Assembly (NCBI GenBank): GCA_019120175.1
Contig: DWVP01000014.1
Coordinates: forward strand, 62,001 to 126,000
Source of the DNA: Candidatus Corynebacterium faecigallinarum
Lineage (GTDB): Bacteria > Actinomycetota > Actinomycetes > Mycobacteriales > Mycobacteriaceae
Length of the DNA: 64,000 bases
Direction of reading: 5' to 3'
Position numbers and translations under genes: made by a program. The notes under the pieces are model-generated. The model worked only from the letters and a program-made list of their open reading frames with translations, ran no database searches and was not told the origin of the DNA. Shown one piece after another: positions 35,746-44,652 of this stretch. The first letter of the stretch is position 1; each line of letters starts with the position of its first letter.

Positions 35746-37239
35746 ATGTCCGGAGACAGCCGGGACGGTCAGGGAAACAGCGGCGGCCCCTACGGGGGCT
35801 TCTGGGGGCGCGGTGCCCAGGATGAGGGCGCCGGCCAGACTGGTGCAGGTGCCGGTGGCCAGACTGGCGGCCAGGGCTCCGGGACGAACGGCGAGTACCA
35901 GGACGTCGAGTCCACCGCCGCTCAGCAACGTCGCTGGGAGGCCCTGTCCCAGCGGTACCCTGCCCAGCAGTATCCGGGACAGCCGACGTTCGGTCAGCAG
36001 AGTCCCGGCCAGCAGACGTTCGGACAACAGGACTTCGGTGGTCGGGCCCAGCCGCCCTATGGCCCGCCGCCGACCTCGAATGACCCGGCCGGGTCGAACG
36101 GGGCTGCCGGAGCGTCCGGCAAGCCTGACAAGTCTGCGACCCGACGCTTCTCGACCCCGGCGGTCGCCGCACTGCTGCTCGCCGTCGGCGTCGGCTCGTC
36201 TGTGGTCACCACCCAGGTCATGAAGGACACCGGTACCGGGGTCTCCGGCACTGCAACCTCGTTCAACCAGCAGAACCAGGGCAGCAACGAGAACACCTCC
36301 ACAGACTCCACCCCGGAGCCGGGAACCATCGAGGACGTCGCCAACAAGGTGCTGCCCAGTGTGGTCTCCATCCAGATGGCCACCCAGGAGGGTGGTGCCG
36401 AGGGCTCCGGCTCGATCATCAGTCCCGACGGGCTGATTCTGACCAACAACCACGTCGTCGCCGGCGCGGACGGTCGCGGCGCCCAGCTCAGCGTGACCAC
36501 CAACGACGGCCGTCAGCTCGAGGCCGAGGTCGTGGCGACCGACCCACAGACCGACCTGGCCGTCATCAAGGCCAATGGTGCCGATGACCTGCAGCCGATC
36601 GAGGTCGGCGACTCCGAGTCCCTCGAGGTCGGGCAGACGGTCGTCGCCGTCGGCTCGCCGCTGGGACTGTCCTCCACGGTGACCACCGGCATCGTGTCGG
36701 CGAAGAACCGCCCGGTGCAGGCCGGCGGTGAGGACGGCGGCGAGGCCTCGCTGATCGACGCCATCCAGACCGATGCAGCCATCAACCCCGGCAACTCCGG
36801 CGGTGCGCTGGTGAACCTCGATGGGCAACTCGTCGGCATCCCCTCCGTCATCGCCACCCTCGGTGGTGGCATGGGTGGGGAGTCCGGCTCCATCGGCCTG
36901 GGCTTCGCCATCCCCTCGAGCCAGGCGGAGAAGACCTCCACGCAGCTCATCGAAGACGGCCGTGCCACCCACCCGGTGATCGGGGCCACCGTCAAGACCC
37001 AGTCGACGTCGGTCGGAGGCGAGATCGTCGAGGTGACCGACGGAGGTCCGGCAGAGGAGGGCGGCCTCGAGGGCGGCGACGTGGTGACCAAGGTCGATGA
37101 CCGGATCGTCGACAGCGGTGAAGGCCTCATCGCCGCGATCCGTTCCCACAGCGTCGGTGACAAGGTGACACTCACAGTCACTGACTCCGAGGGCGACAAT
37201 GAGCGTGAGGTCGAGGTCACCCTCGACGAATCCGACTAA
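35746..37239 (+). CDS. membrane-anchored HtrA/PepD-like serine protease with PDZ domain
   Basis: 497 residues, ATG with AAGGAG upstream. The cytoplasmic N-terminus of ~130 residues is Gly/Gln/Pro-rich with PGQ/FGQQ repeats; one membrane helix follows (STPAVAALLLAVGVGSSVVT, ~140-160), then an extracellular linker. Trypsin-like domain: His in LILTNNHVVAG, Asp in TDPQTDLAVIK, Ser in AAINPGNSGGALVNLDG. A C-terminal PDZ domain (GGEIVEVTDGGPAEEGGLEG) ends the protein. PepD-type proteases act in envelope stress; their genes usually follow mprAB. Only the regulator remains here, 233 bp upstream. Confidence 0.93.
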   Translation: MSGDSRDGQGNSGGPYGGFWGRGAQDEGAGQTGAGAGGQTGGQGSGTNGEYQDVESTAAQQRRWEALSQRYPAQQYPGQPTFGQQSPGQQTFGQQDFGGRAQPPYGPPPTSNDPAGSNGAAGASGKPDKSATRRFSTPAVAALLLAVGVGSSVVTTQVMKDTGTGVSGTATSFNQQNQGSNENTSTDSTPEPGTIEDVANKVLPSVVSIQMATQEGGAEGSGSIISPDGLILTNNHVVAGADGRGAQLSVTTNDGRQLEAEVVATDPQTDLAVIKANGADDLQPIEVGDSESLEVGQTVVAVGSPLGLSSTVTTGIVSAKNRPVQAGGEDGGEASLIDAIQTDAAINPGNSGGALVNLDGQLVGIPSVIATLGGGMGGESGSIGLGFAIPSSQAEKTSTQLIEDGRATHPVIGATVKTQSTSVGGEIVEVTDGGPAEEGGLEGGDVVTKVDDRIVDSGEGLIAAIRSHSVGDKVTLTVTDSEGDNEREVEVTLDESD

Positions 37240-37370
37240 CCACCCCCGGAAACACCCTGCAACACAGTCAAACCGCCCCCGCACCTATACACGGGCCCCT
37301 GCGGCGGGATACCGTGGGAGACAATAGTTTTTCCCACGGTAACCACCACCAGCGTCAGGAGCGCAGCTCA

Positions 37371-38039
37371 ATGTCCCACGAATCTCTCGTTGACACCGAC
37401 CGTGACCTCCGTAGTCTGATCACGGTGCCCGGCGCCGAGGACACCTCCGGTTCTCCCCAGGAACCCTTCGACCGTCTCGATGAGCTGGACGCCGCGATCA
37501 CCGAGCCGGACGACGACGTCTTCCACACGCTCGACATGCAGGATGACCGGCGCGAGACCGGCAACCAGCGGCACAGTCTCCTCCACGCGTTGGTTGTCAT
37601 CGTCACCGACCGCAAGGACAGTGGCGACCAGTCCGGTGAGCTCGTCGCCGAGCTCCTCGCAGAGGAGGACTTCATGGTGGATGCGGTACTCACCGTCGAT
37701 TCCGGACGCTCCGCGGTCCGCAAGGCCCTGGAGACCGCGGTCGTCGGTGGTGCTGACCTGGTGGTCACCGTCGGCGGCACCGGCGTCGGCCCGCGGGACA
37801 AGACCCCGGAGGCGACCAAGAGCGTGCTGGACAAGCGGATCCAGGGGCTCTCGCAGGCGCTGCGCTCCTCCGCGCTGGCCTGCAACGCCACCGACGGCGG
37901 TCTGTCCCGCGGCGTCGCCGGGGTCTCAGGTTCCACGGTGGTGGTCAACCTCGCCGCCTCGCGTGCGGCGATCCGGGACGGTATGGCCACCCTGGGCCCG
38001 CTGGTACGCCACGTGATCGCCGACCTCAATCGGGCCTGA
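37371..38039 (+). CDS. MogA/MoaB-family molybdopterin-binding-fold protein
   Basis: 222 residues from ATG 37371, AGGAG nine nt upstream. The first ~65 residues are an acidic extension not found in E. coli MoaB. The MoCF domain follows: LHALVVIVTDRKDSGDQSGE, DLVVTVGGTGVGPRDKTPEA, SRGVAGVSGSTVVVNLAASR. The TVGGTG-x-GPRD motif binds the pterin/phosphate in true MogA/MoaB. Equivalent to moaB2 of M. tuberculosis, which also sits between pepD and mscL. Since a MoeA-like gene here is probably the divisome protein Glp, a role in molybdenum cofactor synthesis is not certain. Confidence 0.9.
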   Translation: MSHESLVDTDRDLRSLITVPGAEDTSGSPQEPFDRLDELDAAITEPDDDVFHTLDMQDDRRETGNQRHSLLHALVVIVTDRKDSGDQSGELVAELLAEEDFMVDAVLTVDSGRSAVRKALETAVVGGADLVVTVGGTGVGPRDKTPEATKSVLDKRIQGLSQALRSSALACNATDGGLSRGVAGVSGSTVVVNLAASRAAIRDGMATLGPLVRHVIADLNRA

Positions 38040-38285
38040 ATGTCCGGCCAGCTGGGACAGCCGGGTCGGCAGAGTCGGCAGAGTCGGCACAGTCAGCGGT
38101 CACGCCGGCGCAAGAGCGGCGTGATCGGTCGACGTCCGGGCGACCCGGACGGCACAGGCAACACAGACAACCCCCGTCCGCAACGCGACGGGGAGTCGCG
38201 GCGGACGGGGGAAGCAGGGGACAGCAGGGTTGGGGGATTCGGCGAGGATTTCTGGCGGGACCAGCGCCCGCCCCACTGGGGCTGA
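38040..38285 (+). CDS. small basic hypothetical protein ending in RPPHWG
   Basis: 81 residues; its ATG follows the moaB stop with no gap, so translation would depend on coupling. The N-half is Arg/Ser/Gln-rich and coded by a 9-bp repeat (38065-38091). The C-terminus EDFWRDQRPPHWG resembles the conserved end of small uncharacterised corynebacterial proteins found at this place. No domain is known. The C-terminal motif and position argue for a real gene; the repeat-rich N-half is likely disordered. Confidence 0.55.
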   Translation: MSGQLGQPGRQSRQSRHSQRSRRRKSGVIGRRPGDPDGTGNTDNPRPQRDGESRRTGEAGDSRVGGFGEDFWRDQRPPHWG

Positions 38286-38321
38286 GCCGAACCGGGAACT
38301 GGTTCCGGAACGAGTCCGGAA

Positions 38322-38804
38322 CTAGTCTGCGGCGTGGCGTCCGGAGGAACCGGTGCCGTCGGTGCCACCACCGGGGGCGTTGGGATCGACGGCGGTGGTG
38401 CCGGCAGTGTTCTGGGCGGCCAGCAGGTCGCGGATCTCCATCAGCAGATCGGTCTCGCTCAGCTCAACGGCCTCGGCCGGGTCGATGCCCTTGCGCTTGG
38501 CGGACATCTCGTTGAGCTTGTTCATCGGGGCCACGAGGATGAAGTACACCACGGCGGCGATGATGAGGAAGTTGATGGCGGCGGTGATGATCGCACCGAA
38601 GTCGATTGCGGTGCTGTCCATGTCGGAACGGATCTTCCAGACCAGTCCGTCGACCTCGGCGCCTCCGAAAGAGTTGATCAGCGGCTGGATCAGATGGTCG
38701 GAGATCGCGGTGACGATCGCGGTGAAGGCACCGCCGATGATGACCGCGATGGCCAGCTCCATCACGTTGCCGCGCATGATGAAGTCCTTGAAACCCTTAA
38801 ACAA
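38322..38804 (-). CDS. mscL: large-conductance mechanosensitive channel
   Basis: 160 residues from a TTG at 38804 with AGGAGAG 4-5 nt upstream, giving (M)LFKGFKDFIMRGNVMELAIA. First pore helix: VMELAIAVIIGGAFTAIVTA; second: IITAAINFLIIAAVVYFILV, then the cytoplasmic helix. It releases solutes on hypo-osmotic shock. The C-terminal ~25 residues are Gly/Thr-rich. The start overlaps the end of the formyl-THF cyclo-ligase gene by 8 bp. MscL and the BetP-like carrier in the same window handle opposite osmotic stresses. Confidence 0.93.
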   Translation of the reverse strand: MFKGFKDFIMRGNVMELAIAVIIGGAFTAIVTAISDHLIQPLINSFGGAEVDGLVWKIRSDMDSTAIDFGAIITAAINFLIIAAVVYFILVAPMNKLNEMSAKRKGIDPAEAVELSETDLLMEIRDLLAAQNTAGTTAVDPNAPGGGTDGTGSSGRHAAD

Positions 38805-39450
38805 GATTCTCTCCTGACGGTGGGGTGGAAGGCGTACTCTCCACCGTTGTGAAGGCGCCGTGTTGGGTGATGACGGTCTGGACCGCGATGTCCAGGTCGG
38901 TCCGTGGAACGGTGACCCGGAACTCTTCGTGGTCCACGATGGCCATAAGTATGCCATCTTTAGGACGGAAAGTAACAGATCTGTCGTAGAAACCACCGCC
39001 TTGACCCAGTCGAACCCCGTCCGCATCGACCGCCAGGGCTGGCACCACCAATGCCTCGACAGTGTCGAACAGGGACTCGGAGGGGACGTCTGTACCCGCG
39101 TCAGGCACGGGCTCCCGGATTCCGTAGCGACCGGGCCGGGTGAACTCTTCGCCCCGGTACCGTCGCCACGTCAAGGGGGCAGCGGTTTGTGCGACGACCG
39201 GTAACCACACCTCGTGTCCGGCCCCGGCCATCGCCGCCGGCAACCCTGGGCCGCCGGGTTCCCCTGGCAGGCCGACGTAGACGGCCACCGGTCCGACGTC
39301 GGCCAGATGGGTGGTGAGGTGGGTGATGATCGCGGCGTCCCGGGCGTCCCGCTCGGCGGCACCCACCGCGGACCGGGTGGCACGCAGTCGGGTGCGCAGC
39401 GACTGTTTCGCCGCGGCAACAGCGGGGTCGGGGTGCGCCGGGTGTTCCAT
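38797..39450 (-). CDS. 5-formyltetrahydrofolate cyclo-ligase
   Basis: 217 residues. ATP-dependent conversion of 5-formyl-THF to 5,10-methenyl-THF. Motifs: a basic N-terminal helix with LRTRLRATRSA (nucleotide contacts), VAVYVGLPGEPGG, and the C-terminal RLGQGGGFYDRSV loop that is the family signature. Length and order agree with the family. Divergent from galU, 105 bp apart. mscL follows with an 8-bp overlap, as in M. tuberculosis, where this gene is also near mscL and galU. Confidence 0.92.
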   Translation of the reverse strand: MEHPAHPDPAVAAAKQSLRTRLRATRSAVGAAERDARDAAIITHLTTHLADVGPVAVYVGLPGEPGGPGLPAAMAGAGHEVWLPVVAQTAAPLTWRRYRGEEFTRPGRYGIREPVPDAGTDVPSESLFDTVEALVVPALAVDADGVRLGQGGGFYDRSVTFRPKDGILMAIVDHEEFRVTVPRTDLDIAVQTVITQHGAFTTVESTPSTPPSGENLV

Positions 39451-39555
39451 GGCTCCGGATTCTAGTCGTCGCCGTCACCCCCGGCCGGCGACTCGTGGCG
39501 GGTGTGGGGGTGTCGCCGCCCTGCTGCGCACCACCGTCGGTTGTAGTATCCAGGT

Positions 39556-40515
39556 ATGACATCCTCAGTAAACCCCTCTCCCGCCGCCTCTCCAGACGGT
39601 ACCTCCGGTGACGTCACCAGTGGTGGGATCAGAACTGTCGTCGTCCCCGCGGCCGGCCTCGGGACACGGTTCCTGCCTGCCACGAAGACGGTCCCCAAGG
39701 AGCTCCTCCCGGTGGTCGACACCCCCGGTATCGAGCTGATCGCCTCCGAGGCCGCCCAGGCCGGAGCGTCCCGCCTTGCTGTCGTGACCTCACCGCGCAA
39801 GCAGGGCATCATGGAGTTCTTCGACCGCGACGAACTGCTCGAGGACACGCTTGAGTCGCGCGGCAAGACCGAGCAGCTCAACAAGGTGCGTGCGGTCAAC
39901 GAGATGATCACCGCGGTGTCGGTGAACCAGGACCGCCCGCTGGGCCTCGGCCACGCCATCGGTTGTGCCGAGGGGGCACTCGACGACGACGAGGACAGCT
40001 TCGCCGTGCTGCTGCCGGATGACCTCGTGCTGCCCTTCGGCGTGATGAACGAGATGATCAAGGTCCGCCAGCGCTACGGCGGTACGGTCCTGTGCGGCTT
40101 CGAGGTGCCGGAGGACGAGGTCAGCAACTACGGTGTCTTCGACATCGCCGACCCCGGTGACGAGGATGCCGTCGACGATGACCGGGTGTGCACGGTCACC
40201 GGTATGGTCGAGAAGCCCGACGTGGAGGACGCGCCGTCCACCATCGTCGCCACCGGCCGCTACCTGCTGGACCGTTCCATCTTCGATGCGCTGCGTCGGA
40301 CGAAGCCCGGCAAGGGTGGCGAGATCCAGATCACCGACGCCATCGAGATCCTCATCGCCGAAGGTCACCCGGTGCACGTCTACATCCACAAGGGCGGACG
40401 CCACGACCTCGGCAACCCCGGCGGTTTCATCCGCGCCTGCGTCGATTTCGCGCTGGACAGTGAGACATACGGCCCCTCGTTGAAGCGGTGGCTGCAGAAC
40501 CGGCTGGAGGAGTAG
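39556..40515 (+). CDS. galU: UTP-glucose-1-phosphate uridylyltransferase
   Basis: 319 residues. It makes UDP-glucose for trehalose, glycogen and envelope glycans. VVVPAAGLGTRFLPATKTVP is the nucleotide-binding motif with catalytic Arg/Lys; KELLPVVDTPGIELIASEA, LPDDLVLPF (metal site) and GGRHDLGNPGGFIRA follow. TAGTAT at 39543-39548 is a -10 element about 7 bp from the ATG, so the mRNA is probably leaderless. A terminator follows; three 10-bp repeats (TGCCTGATTC type) lie at 40529-40558. Confidence 0.95.
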   Translation: MTSSVNPSPAASPDGTSGDVTSGGIRTVVVPAAGLGTRFLPATKTVPKELLPVVDTPGIELIASEAAQAGASRLAVVTSPRKQGIMEFFDRDELLEDTLESRGKTEQLNKVRAVNEMITAVSVNQDRPLGLGHAIGCAEGALDDDEDSFAVLLPDDLVLPFGVMNEMIKVRQRYGGTVLCGFEVPEDEVSNYGVFDIADPGDEDAVDDDRVCTVTGMVEKPDVEDAPSTIVATGRYLLDRSIFDALRRTKPGKGGEIQITDAIEILIAEGHPVHVYIHKGGRHDLGNPGGFIRACVDFALDSETYGPSLKRWLQNRLEE

Positions 40516-40565
40516 CGCTGCGTGACGCTGCCTGATTCTGCCTGATTTGGCCTGACTCGGCGGGA

Positions 40566-40593
40566 AAGCCCGCCGGACACGTCCGGCGGGCTT
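40566..40593 (+). terminator. terminator after galU
   Basis: AAGCCCGCCGGAC (40566-40578) pairs with GTCCGGCGGGCTT (40581-40593), a 13-bp stem; only a short T tract follows. Confidence 0.8.
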
Positions 40594-40667
40594 CCTCAGA
40601 TCGGGCGGCGCCAGGCGGTAGGATTCTGGGACGTACTTGACCAGACCCCGACGGAGGACGGACCACC

Positions 40668-41918
40668 TTGAGAACTGTTGAGGAGCAGCTGGCGATGATC
40701 AGCGCCGCGGCAGTGACCCCCGAGCCGGTGCGCACCGCCATCTCCGAGGCACTGGGATTGCGCTGCGCCGAGCAGGTCGAAGCGCAGATCTCGGTGCCGG
40801 GCTTCGACCAGGCCGCCGTCGACGGCTATGCGGTGCGCTCGGTGGACATCCGACACGCCGGCAGCGGTGATCCCGAGGTTCCGTCGGCCCGGTTACCCGT
40901 CGTCGGTGACATCAGCGCTGGCTCGCACCGTCCGGTACGGCTTCAGCCGCGGCAGGCGGTGCGTGTCGAGGCGGGCGCGCCGCTGCCTACTCTCGCCGAT
41001 GCCGTGGTGCCGCTGGACTGGGCCGAGGACGACGGACGTCGCACCGAGGCCCTGCGTCCGGTCTCCGCCGGTGGCTTCGTGCACCGCGCCGGCGCCGACG
41101 CCCAGCCAGGCGACGTGGTCGTCGAACAGGACGCCGTGATCGGCGCGGCCCAGGTGGGCTTGCTCGCCGCCATCGGACGTTCCAAGGTGCTGGTGTATCC
41201 GCGGCCGCGGATGACCGTCCTCTCCTTCGGCCCTGAGCTGGTCGACATTGACCGAGAGCCTGGGCTGGGGCAGGTCCACGACGTCAACTCCTACGCCCTG
41301 GCCGCCGCCGGTCGCGAGGCCGGTGCCGACGTCAACCGGCTGGGCATCCTCGCCGGTGAGGACCGGCGGATCCGCGACATCATCGAGGGCCAGCTCATCC
41401 GGTCGGAGATCCTGGTCATCGCCGGTGGCGTGGGCGGGGCCTCCAGCGACCGGCTGCGTGAGATCCTCTCCGAACTCGGTGACCTCGACACTTCGCGGGT
41501 GGCGATGCACCCCGGCTCCGTCCAGGGGTTCGGTGTCCTCGGTGCCGACCGGGTACCGACCTTCCTGGTGCCGAGCAACCCGAGTGCGGCCCTGGTGGCC
41601 TTCGAGGTGATGGTGCGTCCGCTGGTGCAGATCCTGCGTGGCCAGCGCCAGACCTCACGCCGGGTCGTCCAGGCCAGGACCATCGCCGGGATCGAGTCCG
41701 CCCCGGCCCGCCGTGGGTTCATCCGCGCGCAGCTGATGCGTGACCGGCAGACCCAGGAGTTCCTGGTCGACCCGCTGGGCGCGGCATCGCCGGGGGAACC
41801 GACCCACCTGCTGGGCAGCCACGGGCAGTCGAACTGCCTGATCATGGTGCCCGAGGACCACACGCACCTGGAGCCCGGCGAGGTCGTGGACGTGATGTTC
41901 CTGACCAACCGGTCCTAG
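40668..41918 (+). CDS. glp: MoeA-type protein, probable gephyrin-like divisome protein Glp
   Basis: 416 residues from a TTG start (LRTVEEQLAMISAAA). MoeA domains: VPGFDQAAVDGYAVRS (D-x-x-A-x-DGYA loop), DAVVPLDWAEDDG, the MogA-like MoCF domain with MTVLSFGPELVDIDREPGLG, and a C-terminal domain IV. The MoCF Thr-Gly-Asp loop typical of catalytic MoeA reads SFGPEL here. In C. glutamicum the moeA-rimJ-glpR locus encodes Glp, which binds FtsZ and the membrane receptor GlpR; the same three-gene order is seen here. A divisome role is therefore favoured over molybdenum insertion. Confidence 0.85.
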   Translation: MRTVEEQLAMISAAAVTPEPVRTAISEALGLRCAEQVEAQISVPGFDQAAVDGYAVRSVDIRHAGSGDPEVPSARLPVVGDISAGSHRPVRLQPRQAVRVEAGAPLPTLADAVVPLDWAEDDGRRTEALRPVSAGGFVHRAGADAQPGDVVVEQDAVIGAAQVGLLAAIGRSKVLVYPRPRMTVLSFGPELVDIDREPGLGQVHDVNSYALAAAGREAGADVNRLGILAGEDRRIRDIIEGQLIRSEILVIAGGVGGASSDRLREILSELGDLDTSRVAMHPGSVQGFGVLGADRVPTFLVPSNPSAALVAFEVMVRPLVQILRGQRQTSRRVVQARTIAGIESAPARRGFIRAQLMRDRQTQEFLVDPLGAASPGEPTHLLGSHGQSNCLIMVPEDHTHLEPGEVVDVMFLTNRS

Positions 41919-41933
41919 GGGAGGACCGCCGCC

Positions 41934-42608
41934 ATGCCGTCCGGACTGTCTTTCCTGTCTTCCCTGACCTCACTGCCGAGCCGGCACCCCGGCTGGCCGG
42001 CGAGGACCGCCACGGTGACCACCCACGCCGGCCGGGTGAGGCTGCGACCGCTGGGACGCCGCGACGGCACCCGGTGGGCGCAGTACCGCATCGCCGACGA
42101 ACACCTGCTGCGTCCGGTCGAACCGACGGTGCCGGGGCCGTGGAGCGAATCACACACCAAGGCGCTCTGGCGTGCGAATATCTCCGGCCTGTCCGCCCTC
42201 GCCAACGACGGCCAGGTCATGCCCTTCGCCATCGAGGTGGACGGTGAATTCGCCGGCCAGTTGACCCTGGGGAACATCCAGCACGGGGTGGTGTGCAGCT
42301 GCTGGATCGGCTACTGGGTGTACTCCGGGTACTCGGGGCAGGGGGTGGCCACCGCCGCCGTCGCCCTGGGGGTCGACCATGCCATGATCCACGGCGGGAT
42401 ACACCGGGTGGAGGCCACTGTCCTGGAGTCGAATGAGGCGTCCCGCCGTGTGCTGGCCAAGATCGGTTTCCGCGAGGAGGGGCGACTCGTGCGCAACCTG
42501 CACATCAACGGGCAGTGGCGCGACCACCTGCTGGTCGGGTTGACCACCGAGGAGGTCCCCGGCGGGGTGGTCTCCCTGCTGGGACGGGACCGTCGGCCGG
42601 GTGCCTGA
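41934..42608 (+). CDS. rimJ: RimJ/RimL-type GNAT N-acetyltransferase
   Basis: 224 residues, 15 bp after glp. GNAT fold: VRLRPLGRRDGTRWAQYR at the N-terminus, the central strand SCWIGYWVYSGYSGQGVATAA (the G-x-G-x-A acetyl-CoA loop is GQGVATAA), and the terminal RVEATVLESNEASRRVLAKIGFREEG. RimJ-type enzymes acetylate protein N-termini, classically ribosomal S5, but this locus type is otherwise uncharacterised. The ~30-residue N-terminal extension is not part of the fold. Confidence 0.88.
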   Translation: MPSGLSFLSSLTSLPSRHPGWPARTATVTTHAGRVRLRPLGRRDGTRWAQYRIADEHLLRPVEPTVPGPWSESHTKALWRANISGLSALANDGQVMPFAIEVDGEFAGQLTLGNIQHGVVCSCWIGYWVYSGYSGQGVATAAVALGVDHAMIHGGIHRVEATVLESNEASRRVLAKIGFREEGRLVRNLHINGQWRDHLLVGLTTEEVPGGVVSLLGRDRRPGA

Positions 42609-42610
42609 TC

Positions 42611-42652
42611 CTCGGAGCCTGTTTCTCGGGGCCTGTTTCTCGGAGCCTGTAC
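42611..42652. repeat. three-copy 14-bp tandem repeat
   Basis: CTCGGAGCCTGTTT, CTCGGGGCCTGTTT and CTCGGAGCCTGTAC follow each other, beginning 3 bp after the rimJ stop. Confidence 0.85.
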
Positions 42653-42783
42653 TTTGGGACGCGAGTGACGGACGTGATTTTCCCCCGGCGCGCCTGCGCG
42701 CTCGACCGGACGCTGACACGTAGGGTCGGTGACATTGTCCCACCCCTCGTCGGGTCCGCGCCGGTGTAAAGGAAGGGTTGCCC

Positions 42784-44187
42784 GTGACCGGTTCCATCAG
42801 CTCCCTGATTCTGATCGCAGTTGTCTGGCTCCTGCTGCTGGCTCCGTTGTTCCTGCGCAACCAGTCGCCGGTGCGTCGGACCTCGACAGCGTTGTCCGAG
42901 ACCCGTGTCCTGCATGCCGGGGGAGACGACATCGAACGCCACCGGAAGCGTCCCCTTCCGGCGGAGAGTCTCTATCACGCCGACGTCGACGACGAGATCG
43001 AGCTGGTGGACGCCGAGCCGGTGGATGTCGTCGTCGACGACGACAGTGGCCGCCCCGGGATGCTCTCCCGCCTGGTGCGCCGCCGGCGTCACGACCGGAG
43101 CGATGAGGTCGCCGAGGAACTGGTGACGATGCCGGGCATCGTTGACGGCGAGATCGTGGACTACCGTCCGCTGGACGAGGAGGATACCGGCGAGTTCGAG
43201 CCGGTCATTGCCGATCAGGGCAACCAGGCCGATCGTGCTGGCCGTGCTGGCCGTGCTGATCAGGTCGAGATGTCGGCCGCGATGGAGGACGCACCGGCCG
43301 AGGACACCGTCTTCACCGCGGTCGCCGAGGATGCTGACGCGGACAACGCGGATGCAGAGGCTGACTACACGGACGCCGACTACACCGACACCGACGCTGA
43401 CGACCCCGTCTACTCCGACAGTGAGGATGTCGACGCAGAACCAGACGCCGACCCAGGCGCCGATGTGGCAGCCGTGCTGGCTGCGGTGCCGGATGTGGAA
43501 GACGACTACGAGGTCGTCAGCGACGTGCCGGAGGCCTATATCCGCGGTGGCGACATCGTGGTTTCTGCATCCTCTGCGCCCTCAGCTGTGTCTGGCGGAA
43601 ACGATGCAGACAGTACGTCCGACACCCCCGGGAACCAGGACTCCGACGCTCGCGGGGAGCTCTCCGAGGAGGAGCTGGACTACGTCGCGACCCGACGGGG
43701 CCGTGGCTTCTACGACCCGGTGGCCTCCCAACATCTCGCGGAGATGCGGCAGACCCGACGCAAGCGGGTGCTGTCAGTGCTCACGGCACTGTGTGTCGTC
43801 GCCGTGGTGTCGGCGGTCGTGCTCGGCGGGTGGATGTGGCTGGCCGTGGGCGCCACCGTCTCGCTCACCGGCGCCTACCTCTACTTCCTGCGTCGCCAGG
43901 TTGTCGAGGAAGCCCGGCTGCACCAGCGCCGGATGGCCCGTATGCGCCGCGCCCGCCAGGGTGTGCGCAGCACCGATGACCGTGAGCTGGGCGTGCCCGA
44001 CCGGCTGATCCGTCCTGGCGCGGTTGTGCTCGAGACCGACGACGTCGACCCGACCTTCGTCAACCTCGATGAGATGGACTTCATGGGTGCCGCCGATGGC
44101 GGGTACGACGGGCACAGCGGACACGACGGGCACGACGGGTACGGCGACGCTGGGCTCGGCCCCCGCGGCCACATCCGCGCGGTGTGA
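42784..44187 (+). CDS. glpR: divisome membrane protein SepX/GlpR
   Basis: 467 residues from GTG 42784, six nt after AAGGAAGGG. An N-terminal helix (ISSLILIAVVWLLLLAPLFL) is followed by a long cytoplasmic, very acidic region (residues ~70-310, with TDADYTDTDAD repeats), then two close helices (VLSVLTALCVVAVVSAVVLG and VGATVSLTGAYLYFL), a basic coiled segment and a His/Gly/Asp-rich tail. This layout and its place after moeA(glp)-rimJ match GlpR, the membrane receptor of Glp in C. glutamicum, named SepX in Streptomyces. It links the FtsZ ring to septal and polar growth. Confidence 0.85.
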   Translation: MTGSISSLILIAVVWLLLLAPLFLRNQSPVRRTSTALSETRVLHAGGDDIERHRKRPLPAESLYHADVDDEIELVDAEPVDVVVDDDSGRPGMLSRLVRRRRHDRSDEVAEELVTMPGIVDGEIVDYRPLDEEDTGEFEPVIADQGNQADRAGRAGRADQVEMSAAMEDAPAEDTVFTAVAEDADADNADAEADYTDADYTDTDADDPVYSDSEDVDAEPDADPGADVAAVLAAVPDVEDDYEVVSDVPEAYIRGGDIVVSASSAPSAVSGGNDADSTSDTPGNQDSDARGELSEEELDYVATRRGRGFYDPVASQHLAEMRQTRRKRVLSVLTALCVVAVVSAVVLGGWMWLAVGATVSLTGAYLYFLRRQVVEEARLHQRRMARMRRARQGVRSTDDRELGVPDRLIRPGAVVLETDDVDPTFVNLDEMDFMGAADGGYDGHSGHDGHDGYGDAGLGPRGHIRAV

Positions 44188-44223
44188 TCCCCGCGTACCC
44201 CCGGAAGGTAGTCTGACAGCTCC

Positions 44224-44634
44224 ATGAACAATCCTGCCGTGCGTGATGCCGCCCTGCTGCTGCTCCGTGTCGCCCTGGGGGTTGTCTTCATCGCGCATGG
44301 TTGGGACAAGGTGTTCCAGACTGGTGCGGACGAGACCGCAGTGATGTGGGAACAGATGAACATCCCCCAGGCCACCCTGTCGGTGTGGGTGGTCTCTGTC
44401 GTCGAGATGCTCGGCGGTGCCCTGCTGATCCTCGGCATGCTCACCCCGGCGGCCGCGGGTGTGCTGGCCCTGGACATGGTGGCCGCCTTCTACTTCGTGC
44501 ACCTGGGGGAGGGGATCTTCGTCACAGACGGTGGCGCCGAACTGGTCCTCGTGCTTTTCGCCGCCTGCGTGGTCCTGGTGGTCTTCGGTGCCGGACGCGC
44601 CAGCCTCGACAAGGCGCTGTCCCGGTTCGGATGA
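44224..44634 (+). CDS. DoxX family membrane protein
   Basis: 136 residues with four hydrophobic helices: LLLLRVALGVVFIAHGWDKV (the family's R-x-G-x4-AHG signature), VWVVSVVEMLGGALLILGML, GVLALDMVAAFYFVHL and LVLVLFAACVVLVVFGAG. DoxX proteins are small quinone- or thiosulfate-related membrane proteins; in mycobacteria one takes part in a membrane oxidoreductase complex. No partner genes are nearby. 36 bp after glpR, 18 bp before the zinc-finger membrane protein. Confidence 0.87.
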   Translation: MNNPAVRDAALLLLRVALGVVFIAHGWDKVFQTGADETAVMWEQMNIPQATLSVWVVSVVEMLGGALLILGMLTPAAAGVLALDMVAAFYFVHLGEGIFVTDGGAELVLVLFAACVVLVVFGAGRASLDKALSRFG

Positions 44635-44652
44635 GGGGGTAGCCGCTAAAAG

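Noticed and set aside
35485..37284. 599-codon minus-strand frame opposite the PepD-like gene, spanning the site of the missing kinase
   Set aside because: Considered as a kinase remnant; it has no histidine-kinase motifs and is the antisense of the protease.
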